From positions 5,306,501 through 5,370,500 of the forward strand of contig NZ_CP060404.1 in NCBI RefSeq assembly GCF_014295035.1: a DNA stretch of 64,000 nt. The letters are read 5' to 3'. Shown here one piece after another: positions 1 to 7,916 of the stretch. Every line of letters begins with the position of its first letter. Position 1 is the stretch's first letter. Made by a program: the position numbers and the translations under genes. The notes below the pieces were generated by a model. That model worked only from the letters and a program-made list of their open reading frames with translations, was not told where the DNA came from and ran no database searches. The stretch is from Streptomyces buecherae (GTDB lineage: Bacteria > Actinomycetota > Actinomycetes > Streptomycetales > Streptomycetaceae).

Positions 1-8
1 GTACAAGC

Positions 9-20
9 CGTGTATACACG
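9..20. promoter_or_regulatory. 12-bp perfect palindrome, possible operator
   Basis: The sequence CGTGTATACACG reads the same on both strands and is followed within a few bases by a related half-site (TCATACAC). It sits in the AT-richer first 35 bases of the window, so it may be the operator of a gene lying to the left. No regulator is identified. Confidence 0.35.
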
Positions 21-201
21 AAGTTCATACACCCCCCTCCTGGCGTTATGCGTCCGGGAGGGGGGCTCGCGGGCGATGGGCCGGCGGGTTCGCGGGGCGT
101 GACGCGCCGCCCGGGGGCGACGCGTCGAGAGGGGGGCGTCGGCTCCGCCGCACCCCTGTGCCGGTGCGGGGACGCGCCCTGGCCGGCGCGGCCCCGCGCC
201 G

Positions 202-771
202 TTACGGGTACGTACGGAAGTCGGTCGTGTCCACGGTCCAACTCCCCACGGTGACGACGTCACCGAACACGTAGTCGCTGCGCGTGCGGTAGCGCGGCCC
301 GTCAGGTCCGCGGCCGGGATCGGAGAGCGCGGCCACGGTGCCCTTGCGGGGGTCGACGAGGAGGTAGAGCGGAATGCCCATCGCCGGGTACTCCGCCATC
401 TTGTCCAGGTAGCCGTTGGTGTGGTGGGACGGGGAGACGATCTCGGCGACGAGCGCGACGTCCGCCGGCTCGAAGGGATCCATGGTCCGCTTGGTGAAGA
501 CGTCGTACGGCACCACGAGCACATCCGGCCTCCGCAGCCGGCCGATGGTCGGGTCTGCGACCTCTCCTCTGGTGTGGGCGATCAGCCGCGGAGAGGTCTC
601 CCGCAACTGTTCTGCCAGTTGCTCACGGATCAGCCACGCGATGAACGCGTGTAGCCGTCCGGGGGGCATCGTCATCACGATCTGATCCCCGACGATCTCG
701 TAGCCGACGAAAGGGTCGGGGGCATGCCGGGCGAGTTCTTCGCCGATCTCCCGCATGCGTGCGTAGTCCAT
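202..771 (-). CDS. Uma2 family (PD-(D/E)XK nuclease-fold) protein
   Basis: A 189-residue protein of the Uma2 family, which is abundant in Streptomyces and has a restriction-endonuclease-like fold with unknown substrate. Visible family features are GRLHAFIAWLI near the start of the fold, RRPDVLVV (the acidic residue of the nuclease-like core), VAEIVSPSHH, and KMAEYPAMGIPLYLLVDP, which carries the glutamate and strand typical of Uma2. I chose the ATG at 771 (MDYARMREIG) because it begins the conserved domain. The reading frame stays open upstream to 951, but that stretch is Arg/Pro-rich and unlike the family. The gene looks like a single-gene unit; no toxin or methylase partner is adjacent. Biological role unknown. 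Confidence 0.8.
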   Translation of the reverse strand: MDYARMREIGEELARHAPDPFVGYEIVGDQIVMTMPPGRLHAFIAWLIREQLAEQLRETSPRLIAHTRGEVADPTIGRLRRPDVLVVPYDVFTKRTMDPFEPADVALVAEIVSPSHHTNGYLDKMAEYPAMGIPLYLLVDPRKGTVAALSDPGRGPDGPRYRTRSDYVFGDVVTVGSWTVDTTDFRTYP

Positions 772-998
772 CGTCGTACCGCCTGTTCGCGTGGGCCAAG
801 GTCGGCTGGCGCGACGATTCAAGCCCACGTCGTGGCGAGCCGGACTCATCTCGGGTAGGCCGGACCAGACCTCGGGCGTGCGGGGAGCGGTCGGGCGATG
901 GCGGCACGCCCGTGCGAGCGGATGCTCCCCGCGCGCTGGCCCGCACCCCACGCGCCCCGCCCCCTTCCGCCGCGCCCGACTCCGCTACTCCCTCCTCC

Positions 999-2207
999 CT
1001 ACTCCTCGCCCCGCCACAGGTCGGGGCCGAAGACCTCGTAGTGGATGCGGCTCGCGGGCAGGCCGAGGGTGCGGAGTTGGGCGCGGGTCGCGCGGAGGAA
1101 GGGGAGGGGGCCGCACAGGTAGGCGGTGGTGCGAGGGAGGTCGGGCAGCGGGAGGGCGGACAGGTCGACGCGTCCGGTGCGGTCGGGCGGCCAGGGGCCG
1201 GTCGGCTTCTCGTACCAGACGTGGGCTACGGCGTCCGGCAACTTCCGTACCAGGGCGTCGAGTTCCTCGCGGAAGGCGTGGGTGTGTTCGGTCCGGTCGC
1301 CGTGTACGGCGACCACGGGTCGCGCCGCGCCGGTGGTCAGCAGGTGGTCGAGCATGCCGATCAGCGGCGTGCAGCCGATGCCGGCGGAGACCAGCAGGAG
1401 GGGGCCGTCGTCGCGTGTGTCGAGCGTGACGTCGCCGAACGGCAGGCTGACGCGCAGCGTGTCGCCGGCGCGTACGCGGGCGTGTAGATGTGTGGAGACC
1501 GCGCCGTCCGGCGCGCCTTCGCCCTCGCCGGCGGCGGCCTTGACCGTGAGGCGCAGCCCCTCGGGGCGTGCCGCGCTCACGCTGTACTGGCGTATCTGGC
1601 GGGCCCCGTCGTCCAGTTCGACCTGTACGGAGACGTACTGGCCGGGCCGGGACGGCGGGGGCGGCGTGCCGTCGGCGGGCCGGATCAGGAAGCTCACCAC
1701 GCCGTCCGCCTCCGGCGTGCGCTCCACCACCCGGTACTCCCGCCACACGTCGCCCTCGGCCACGCCGGCCGCCGCGTACAACCGGCCCTCCGCGGCGATC
1801 AGCGAGTCGGCGAGCAGCCAGTAGACCTCGTCCCAGGCCGCGGCCACCTCCTCCGTGACGGCGTCGCCGAGCACCTCGGCGATGGCCGCGAACAGGTGGG
1901 TGTGCACGACGTCGTACTGGTCGCGGGTGACGCCGAGCGAGGCGTGCTTGTGGGCTATCCGGCCGAGCAGTTCGTCGGGCGCGGTGGGCGAGGGCCCGAC
2001 CAGCGTCGTCGCGAACGCCGCGAGCGCGCCGGCGAGCGCCTGCCGCTGCGCCCCGTTGGCCTGGTTGCCACGGTTGAACAGGTCGCGCAGCAGCGCGGGG
2101 TGGGCCGCGAACAGCCGGTCGTAGAAGCGTGCGGCGATCTCGTCGAGCGCGCCGTGCACGGCGGGCAGCGTGGCACGGACCGCGACGGCCGACTTCTCGG
2201 ACAGCAT
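999..2207 (-). CDS. hmp: Flavohaemoglobin, nitric oxide dioxygenase
   Basis: A 402-residue flavohaemoglobin that oxidises nitric oxide to nitrate using O2, haem, FAD and NAD(P)H in the cytoplasm. Residues 1-140 are the globin domain: Tyr in ARFYD (distal B10), Gln in the following helix (E7 region) and the proximal His in AHKHAS (about residue 88). Residues 150-400 are the ferredoxin-reductase-like part: RPGQYVSV and RQYSVS (FAD), GIGCTPLIGML (NAD) and EVFGPDLW near the end. Length matches the usual ~400. The ATG at 2207 has GGAG five bases upstream. The NsrR-type gene lies just upstream on the same strand, and a shared operator-like motif precedes both, so NO-responsive control is expected. 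Confidence 0.93.
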   Translation of the reverse strand: MLSEKSAVAVRATLPAVHGALDEIAARFYDRLFAAHPALLRDLFNRGNQANGAQRQALAGALAAFATTLVGPSPTAPDELLGRIAHKHASLGVTRDQYDVVHTHLFAAIAEVLGDAVTEEVAAAWDEVYWLLADSLIAAEGRLYAAAGVAEGDVWREYRVVERTPEADGVVSFLIRPADGTPPPPSRPGQYVSVQVELDDGARQIRQYSVSAARPEGLRLTVKAAAGEGEGAPDGAVSTHLHARVRAGDTLRVSLPFGDVTLDTRDDGPLLLVSAGIGCTPLIGMLDHLLTTGAARPVVAVHGDRTEHTHAFREELDALVRKLPDAVAHVWYEKPTGPWPPDRTGRVDLSALPLPDLPRTTAYLCGPLPFLRATRAQLRTLGLPASRIHYEVFGPDLWRGEE

Positions 2208-2222
2208 GGCTACTCCAAATTA

Positions 2223-2235
2223 GATTCTGAGATTC
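2223..2235 (-). promoter_or_regulatory. Putative NsrR operator before hmp
   Basis: On the minus strand the sequence is GAATCTCAGAATC, a near-perfect inverted repeat (5 of 6 pairs) around a central C. It lies 16 bases upstream of the hmp start in a local AT-rich patch. It is identical at 10 of 13 positions to a site upstream of the nsrR-type gene (2923-2935). The match between the two sites is seen in the sequence; assignment to NsrR is inference from gene context. Confidence 0.6.
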
Positions 2236-2461
2236 TTCTTTTAGGTCGGGAGTTTTCGCGGAGGGGGCTTGCGAGGAGGCCGGCGTGAGGGCCGGTCGGA
2301 GGAGGGCGGGGGAGTGGGGCGACGTGGGCGCGGGCGCGTCGGCGCGGTGGCGCGCGGTGGCCGCGGTCAGGCGCGCCCGAGCCCCACCGCGGCCCGCGCG
2401 TCGCGTGGTGGACGCGGCGCGTGGTGGTCGAGTGGCGGGTGTCGGCTGGTGTGGTCGGGGG

Positions 2462-2902
2462 TTACGTGGGGCGGGGGGAGAGGCCCAGGAGGACGGGGCC
2501 GGTCGGGGCGGAGACGAGGTCGGCGATGGTGATCGGGTCGAGCGTGGCGTAGAAGGACTCCTGCGCCTGGCGCAGCGCGCTGCGCAGCCGGCACGCCGTG
2601 CGCAGCGGGCACGGGGGATCGTCCTCGCACCCCACCACGTCGCCCGCCCCTTCGAGCTCGCGCACCAGCCAGCCGAGCGACGCGGCGCGCCCGGTCGAGG
2701 TCAGCGCCAGCCCGCCGCCCCGGCCGCGCCGGGCCGCGACCACGCCGAGGTGGCGCAGCCGGGTGACGACCTTCGCGGCATGGCTGTACGGCACGGCGAC
2801 GGCGTCGGCCACCTCGCGGGTGGTCGGCGCGCTCTCCGCGTCGAGCACCGCGAGGCGCATCGCGACGCGGAGCGCCAGATCGGTGGCCTTGGTCAGTCGC
2901 AC
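2462..2902 (-). CDS. nsrR: Rrf2 family regulator, NsrR-type nitric oxide sensor
   Basis: A 146-residue Rrf2 regulator. The N-terminal winged helix-turn-helix spans about residues 1-65 (TTREVADAVAVPYSHAAKVV as recognition helix region; GRGGG wing). Three cysteines at about 92, 98 and 104 (GCEDDPPCPLRTAC) match the spacing of the [4Fe-4S] ligands of S. coelicolor NsrR, whose cluster is destroyed by NO. Such proteins repress NO-detoxification genes, and hmp lies directly downstream on the same strand, 254 bases away. The start is GTG at 2902. A TAGAAT -10 element ends seven bases upstream, so the message is probably leaderless. An IscR-like role is possible, but cysteine spacing and neighbour favour NsrR. 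Confidence 0.87.
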   Translation of the reverse strand: MRLTKATDLALRVAMRLAVLDAESAPTTREVADAVAVPYSHAAKVVTRLRHLGVVAARRGRGGGLALTSTGRAASLGWLVRELEGAGDVVGCEDDPPCPLRTACRLRSALRQAQESFYATLDPITIADLVSAPTGPVLLGLSPRPT

Positions 2903-2908
2903 GCCGCG

Positions 2909-2935
2909 ATTCTATGGAATGCGACTCTTTGATTC
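2909..2935 (-). promoter_or_regulatory. nsrR promoter with putative autoregulatory operator
   Basis: On the minus strand GAATCAAAGAGTC (2923-2935) matches the hmp site at 10 of 13 positions. A -10 hexamer TAGAAT lies at 2909-2914, placing the transcript start at or next to the GTG codon. The site covers the -35/spacer region, a typical position for repression, so the regulator probably controls itself. Confidence 0.55.
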
Positions 2936-3141
2936 GTCTTTGGGGGGTGTCCCCCGTCGCCCCGTGCCCGCTCGGTGAGCGACCCGGCGCCCCCCAGCGG
3001 CCTCGGTGGCCACCTTTCCTCAAGCAGCCCGGCGCCCTCCCCCCAGCCGCCCGGCGGGCGCCACGCCCTGCCCCCCCACGGGCGAGCGGGCCCGCCCCCG
3101 CGTGGGAGACGGACCCGCTCCGCGGACGGAGATCCGGCGGG

Positions 3142-4386
3142 TCAGGCCGGCCGCACGTTCCCGTACAGCGGCATCGTGAAGATCGACTCGATCCGCACGT
3201 TGGCCCCGGGCCTCGGCGCGTGGATCATCTGGCCCTCGCCGATGTAGAGGCCCACATGGCTGCTGTCTTCGTAGAAGAAGACCAGGTCACCGGGGGCGAG
3301 GTCGGTGGTGGCTATGCGCTTGCCCACCTTGACCTGGTCCCAGGTGGTGCGCGGCAGGGCCACCCCGGCGGCCTGCCACGCGCCCCGCGTGAGTCCCGAG
3401 CAGTCGTACGAGTCCGGGCCGGTGGCGCCCCACACGTACGGCTTGCCGAGTTGCGCCCGCGCGAAGTCGATCGCCTGCTGTGCCTTCGCCGTGTCGGCCG
3501 GGAGAGCGGGGTCGCTCGGGCGGATGTCGCCCGAGCCGTCGCCGGCGCCCGCGTCCTCGCCCTGGCCACTCCCGTCGCCGGTGCCACCGCCGTCGCTCGT
3601 GTCGCCGCTGTTCTCGCGCTCCTCCCGCTCCCGCTGTTCCCGCTCGCGCTGCTCCCGCTCCTCGCGCTCCTTCTCGGCCTGTTGGCGTGCCAACTCCCTG
3701 GCCTTGCGCTCGGCCTCGGCCTGCTTCTTGCGCTCCAGCTCCGCCAGCCTGGCCTTCTCCTCGGCGGTCAGCCTGGACAGCAGCTTGCGGGCCTCGGCCA
3801 GCTTGGCCCGCACGGACTTCTTCTTGGCCCGCAGGTCCTCCTGCGCGGCGGTGAGGGAGGCCAGGCTCTGCGTCGCCTTGCCGCGCTGGGTGGCCGCCGC
3901 CGACCGCCGGGCCTCGTAGTCCGTCAGCGCCCGCTGCTGCCGGCTGGTCATCCGGGCCAGCAGGTGCGACTGGTCGAAGAGGCTCTTGGAGTCGGCGGCC
4001 AGGAGCAGCGTCGCGGTCGAGTGGGCGCTTCCGCTGCGGTACTGGGCCGCCGCGAAGGACCCCAGCTTGCGGCGTGCCTCGTTGACCCGCTCGGTGTGCT
4101 CGGCGACGTCCCCGAGCAGTTCGTCCACCCGGGCCTGTTGCGCGTCCGTGCGTTCCTTGGCCCCGTTGTACGCCTGGGTGGCGCTGCCGGCCTCGCGGTA
4201 CAGCGTGTCGACCCGCTGCCGCACCTCCTCGACCGAGGGGCGCGGCTCGCGCGGTGCGGCGGTGGCCGGCGGCGCGACCTGGGCGAGGAGGGCGAGGGAG
4301 ACGAGCGCGGCCGTGGTGAGGCCGGCGGCGGTGCGACGACCGGACGGCATGCCCAGCCGGGGCCGCGACCTGCGGTGTGACGCCAA
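3142..4386 (-). CDS. Secreted NlpC/P60 (C40) cell-wall peptidase
   Basis: A 414-residue exported peptidoglycan endopeptidase. A signal peptide follows the start (RRTAAGLTTAALVSLALLAQ, then APPATAA). Next comes a long coiled-coil region (about residues 45-250, ending in Glu/Arg-rich heptads), an acidic Gly/Ser linker, and the NlpC/P60 domain at about 300-414. The catalytic Cys is in YDCSGL (about residue 329) and the His in SSHVGLYIGEG. The start is TTG at 4386 (reading MASHRRSRPR), with GGAAGGAG upstream; upstream residues in the open frame lie inside the riboswitch and are not coding. Transcribed divergently from pcrA. Expression should respond to cyclic di-AMP through the leader RNA, as for other Streptomyces wall hydrolases. 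Confidence 0.9.
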   Translation of the reverse strand: MASHRRSRPRLGMPSGRRTAAGLTTAALVSLALLAQVAPPATAAPREPRPSVEEVRQRVDTLYREAGSATQAYNGAKERTDAQQARVDELLGDVAEHTERVNEARRKLGSFAAAQYRSGSAHSTATLLLAADSKSLFDQSHLLARMTSRQQRALTDYEARRSAAATQRGKATQSLASLTAAQEDLRAKKKSVRAKLAEARKLLSRLTAEEKARLAELERKKQAEAERKARELARQQAEKEREEREQREREQREREERENSGDTSDGGGTGDGSGQGEDAGAGDGSGDIRPSDPALPADTAKAQQAIDFARAQLGKPYVWGATGPDSYDCSGLTRGAWQAAGVALPRTTWDQVKVGKRIATTDLAPGDLVFFYEDSSHVGLYIGEGQMIHAPRPGANVRIESIFTMPLYGNVRPA

Positions 4387-4399
4387 GGGAGGCGACTCC

Positions 4400-4606
4400 T
4401 TCCGTGGACCGCCTACCGGGTTAGCTGTCGGGTTCGGGCGCTCCGCGCGGCTAGGGGACGGGCGTCGCCGAGCGCGTGGGGAGGGAAGGGATTGCCCTAC
4501 GGTCCGCACGTGGGGATGCGGTCCGATTCACCCCGGTGGTACTTCCCCCGCCCTTGGGGAACTCCCGTAGGGCGCGGGGAACGGTGGGTCCCCGGCTCCG
4601 GCCACC
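4400..4606 (-). promoter_or_regulatory. c-di-AMP (ydaO/yuaA) riboswitch
   Basis: The minus-strand leader of the NlpC/P60 gene holds the conserved blocks of the ydaO class in order: CCGGGGACCCACCG (about 4582-4596), GGGGTGAATC (4525-4534), and CCCGAACCCGACAGCTAACC followed by CGGTAGGCGG (about 4410-4438). GTGGCCG near 4600-4606 can pair with CGGTCCAC near 4404-4411 to close the P1 stem. The ribosome-binding site GGAAGGAG starts immediately after P1. No separate terminator stem fits before the TTG start, so control may act on ribosome access or through an overlapping terminator. Confidence 0.88.
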
Positions 4607-4762
4607 TCTCGGGGCCGAACTCGGCGCGGGCCGCCCGTTGCCGACGCTGTCGCCGACGGGGGTACGGGCCGCCATGACCAGGCACCGTAGCCAATGGCGC
4701 GGGTGGCTGGGAAGGCTGGAGTTCGACATGTCGGCAAGGGGTCCGGGGAAGGGCGGTGCGGG

Positions 4763-4785
4763 TTGTCAGTGGTGCCGCCTAGACT
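4763..4785 (+). promoter_or_regulatory. PafBC (RecA-NDp) DNA-damage promoter of pcrA
   Basis: TTGTCAGTG, then eight bases, then TAGACT. This is a perfect match to the RecA-NDp consensus TTGTCRGTG-N8-TAnnnT that the WYL-domain activator PafBC uses in mycobacteria. The -10 ends nine bases before the ATG, so the mRNA would be leaderless or nearly so. Confidence 0.85.
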
Positions 4786-4794
4786 CGGTTCGCG

Positions 4795-7656
4795 ATGAGC
4801 AGCCTCTTTGACGACGACTTCCTGGCGGATCTTGCTCGGGCGGGCGGCGAGCCCCCGCCCGAGGAGCAGGAGATCCCCGAGGACGCCCCGGGCGACCCGA
4901 CGGTGCCCGCGGGCCAGGCCCCGGAGCAGGTCCCGCACGACCTGTTCGAGGGCTGGGACCTCGCCCCGAGCGCGGGCCCGGGGCCGGCCGCCGGCTTCGG
5001 CGAGCGCGCCGGCCGCGCGGGGCCCGAGGCGTACGGCGAGGAGCCGGAGCCGTACGGCGAGCGCGAGGCGTACTACCGCAACGGCGCGCCCCGCCCGGCC
5101 GTGGATCCGGCCGCGCTGCTCGAGGGGATGAACGAGCAGCAGCGGGCCGCCGTCGTGCACGCCGGATCGCCGCTGCTCATCGTCGCCGGCGCCGGCTCGG
5201 GCAAGACCCGGGTGCTCACCCACCGCATCGCGCACCTGCTGGGCGCCCGCCGCGCGCACCCCGGCGAGATCCTGGCGATCACGTTCACGAACAAGGCCGC
5301 GGGCGAGATGAAGGAGCGCGTCACGGACCTGGTGGGCCAGCGCGCGAACGCCATGTGGGTGTCCACCTTCCACAGCGCCTGCGTGCGCATCCTGCGCCGC
5401 GAGTCCAAGAAGCTCGGCTTCACGTCCTCGTTCTCGATCTACGACGCGGCCGACTCGAAGCGGTTGATGGCCCTCGTCTGCCGCGACCTGGACCTGGACC
5501 CGAAGCGGTTCCCGCCCAAGTCCTTCAGCGCCAAGATCTCCAACCTCAAGAACGAGCTCATCGACGAGGAGACCTACGCCGCGCAGGTGGGCGGCGACAG
5601 CGCGGGCTCCGGCGGCGGCTTCGAGAAGACGCTGGCCGAGGCGTACACGATGTACCAGGCCCGGCTGCGCGAGGCCAACGCCCTCGACTTCGACGACATC
5701 ATCATGACCACGGTGCACCTGCTCCAGGCGTTCCCGGACGTCTCGGAGCACTACCGCCGCCGGTTCCGGCACGTGCTGGTGGACGAGTACCAGGACACCA
5801 ACCACGCGCAGTACACGTTGGTGCGCGAGCTGGTCGGGCCGGCCGAGTCCGCCGCCGAGCTGTGCGTGGTGGGCGACGCGGACCAGTCGATCTACGCGTT
5901 CCGCGGCGCGACCATCCGCAACATCCTCCAGTTCGAGGAGGACTACCCGAACGCGACGACGATCCTGCTGGAGCAGAACTACCGCTCCACGCAGACCATC
6001 CTCAGCGCCGCCAACGCCGTCATCGAGCGCAACGAGAACCGCCGCCCGAAGAACCTGTGGACGGACGCCGGCGCCGGCGCCACCATCACCGGGTACGTGG
6101 CCGACACCGAGCACGACGAGGCGCAGTTCGTCGCGGACGAGATCGACCGGCTCACCGACGCGGGCGACGCCCGCGCCGGCGACGTGGCCGTCTTCTACCG
6201 GACCAATGCCCAGTCCCGCGTCTTCGAAGAGGTCTTCATCCGCGTCGGCCTGCCGTACAAGGTCGTCGGCGGCGTCCGCTTCTACGAGCGCAAGGAGGTC
6301 CGCGACATCCTCGCGTACCTGCGCGTGCTCGCCAACCCCGAGGACACGGTGCCGCTGCGGCGCATCCTCAACGTCCCCAAGCGCGGCATCGGCGAGCGCG
6401 CCGAGGCGATGATCGACGCGCTGGCGCAGCGCGAGCGCATCTCCTTCGCGCAGGCGCTGCGCCGGGTCGACGAGGCGTACGGCATGGCCGCGCGCTCCGT
6501 CAACGCGGTCAAGCGCTTCAACGTGCTCCTCGAGGACCTGCGGACCATCGTGGAGTCCGGCGTCGGGCCGGCCACGGTCCTGGAGGCGGTCCTCGAGCGC
6601 ACCGGCTACCTCGCCGAACTCCAGGCGTCCACCGACCCGCAGGACGAGACGCGGGTGGAGAACCTCCAGGAACTCGCGGCGGTGGCGCTGGAGTTCGAGC
6701 AGGAGCGCGGCGTGACCCCGGGCGAGCCGGTGGACGCCGAGGCGCAGCCGGCCGCGGACGCCGGCGGCGCCGGCGCGGGCGAGACCGCGGCGACCGTGGC
6801 CGCGGTCGAGGAGGCGGCTGCCGCCGCGGTGGCCCAGGGCGTGGTGACGCAGGACGCCGAGGCCGGGGCGGGCGCGAACGCGGGGACCGGTGGCGGACCG
6901 GCCGAGCGGGACGCCGTGGCGGCGCCGGGCGCGACGCGGCCCGCTGTCGCGGGGCCCGAGGACGCGGTGGCTGCCGGCGCCGGGGCCACGACCGGCACGC
7001 TGGCGGACTTCCTGGAGAAGGTGGCGCTGGTCGCCGACTCCGACCAGATCCCCGACGAGGACGCGGAGGGCACCGGCGTGATCACGCTGATGACCCTGCA
7101 CACCGCGAAGGGCCTGGAGTTCCCGGTGGTCTTCCTGACCGGCCTGGAGGACGGGGTCTTCCCGCACATGCGGGCGCTCGGCCAGGTCAAGGAGCTGGAG
7201 GAGGAGCGCCGCCTGGCGTACGTGGGCATCACGCGCGCCCGCGAGCGGCTCTACCTCACCCGCTCCACCATGCGCAGCGCCTGGGGCCAGCCCGCGTACA
7301 ACCCGCCGTCCCGTTTCCTCGACGAGATCCCCGACCAGTACCTGACCTGGAAGCGCACGGGCTCGGCGACGCCGTCCGCCTCGATGGGTTCGGTGGCCTC
7401 CTCGCTCTCCTCGTCACTGTCCGCGTCGTCACGCTCCGGCGGCCGGGGCACCAGCAACGCCTTCGCCACCCGCCGGGTCAAAGACCGCCCCGTGGTCTCG
7501 CTGACCGTGGGCGACCGGGTCACGCACGACTCGTTCGGCCTGGGCACGGTCGTGGGGGTCAAGGGCAGCGGCGACGCGGCCGAGGCGACGATCGACTTCG
7601 GCGAGGAGAAGCCCAAGCGGCTGCTGCTGCGGTACGCGCCGGTGGAAAAGCTCTAG
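4795..7656 (+). CDS. pcrA: UvrD/PcrA-type ATP-dependent DNA helicase
   Basis: A 953-residue superfamily 1A helicase that unwinds DNA 3'-5' in nucleotide-excision and mismatch-type repair and clears stalled forks. After an acidic, Pro/Glu-rich extension (1-105) come the helicase motifs: AGSGKTRVLTHRIA (Walker A, about 133), VDEYQDTN (Walker B), GDADQSIYAFRGA (III), NYRS (IV), LMTLHTAKGLEF (V) and AYVGITRARERLYLT (VI). The C-terminal Tudor-like RNA-polymerase-binding segment (VGDRVTHDSFGLGTVV) is present. An unusual insertion of about 95 Ala/Gly/Glu-rich residues (about 640-735) lies before motif V, making the protein longer than typical PcrA. Transcribed from a PafBC-type promoter. No partner gene in the operon. 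Confidence 0.95.
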   Translation: MSSLFDDDFLADLARAGGEPPPEEQEIPEDAPGDPTVPAGQAPEQVPHDLFEGWDLAPSAGPGPAAGFGERAGRAGPEAYGEEPEPYGEREAYYRNGAPRPAVDPAALLEGMNEQQRAAVVHAGSPLLIVAGAGSGKTRVLTHRIAHLLGARRAHPGEILAITFTNKAAGEMKERVTDLVGQRANAMWVSTFHSACVRILRRESKKLGFTSSFSIYDAADSKRLMALVCRDLDLDPKRFPPKSFSAKISNLKNELIDEETYAAQVGGDSAGSGGGFEKTLAEAYTMYQARLREANALDFDDIIMTTVHLLQAFPDVSEHYRRRFRHVLVDEYQDTNHAQYTLVRELVGPAESAAELCVVGDADQSIYAFRGATIRNILQFEEDYPNATTILLEQNYRSTQTILSAANAVIERNENRRPKNLWTDAGAGATITGYVADTEHDEAQFVADEIDRLTDAGDARAGDVAVFYRTNAQSRVFEEVFIRVGLPYKVVGGVRFYERKEVRDILAYLRVLANPEDTVPLRRILNVPKRGIGERAEAMIDALAQRERISFAQALRRVDEAYGMAARSVNAVKRFNVLLEDLRTIVESGVGPATVLEAVLERTGYLAELQASTDPQDETRVENLQELAAVALEFEQERGVTPGEPVDAEAQPAADAGGAGAGETAATVAAVEEAAAAAVAQGVVTQDAEAGAGANAGTGGGPAERDAVAAPGATRPAVAGPEDAVAAGAGATTGTLADFLEKVALVADSDQIPDEDAEGTGVITLMTLHTAKGLEFPVVFLTGLEDGVFPHMRALGQVKELEEERRLAYVGITRARERLYLTRSTMRSAWGQPAYNPPSRFLDEIPDQYLTWKRTGSATPSASMGSVASSLSSSLSASSRSGGRGTSNAFATRRVKDRPVVSLTVGDRVTHDSFGLGTVVGVKGSGDAAEATIDFGEEKPKRLLLRYAPVEKL

Positions 7657-7871
7657 CCGTACGCCCCGGCGCGCGGGCCCACCGTGCGCCGGGCTCGACG
7701 TTTGGGCGGCCGGTGCGGGTGGCCCGATGGACGGGCGGGGGCGGGGTGTTCGCGCGGACGTGGGGCGCTCGCGCCATGAGGCGAGCGCCCGGCGCGGCGG
7801 GCGCGAGGGGCGTGCGCTGGAGAGAGGGTGCGCCCGGGGTCGGCCGCGTGACCTGTCGTGGTCCGCTGTGT

Positions 7872-7911
7872 CACCGCCGGCCGGCGCGCGAGCGAGGCGC
7901 GGCCGGCGGTG
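7872..7911. terminator. Bidirectional stem-loop between pcrA and M23 gene
   Basis: A perfect 12-bp stem, CACCGCCGGCCG at 7872-7883 pairing with 7900-7911, and a 16-base loop. It begins six bases after the M23 stop codon and lies between two convergent genes. No U-tract, as is common in Streptomyces. Confidence 0.7.
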
Positions 7912-7916
7912 CGCTG

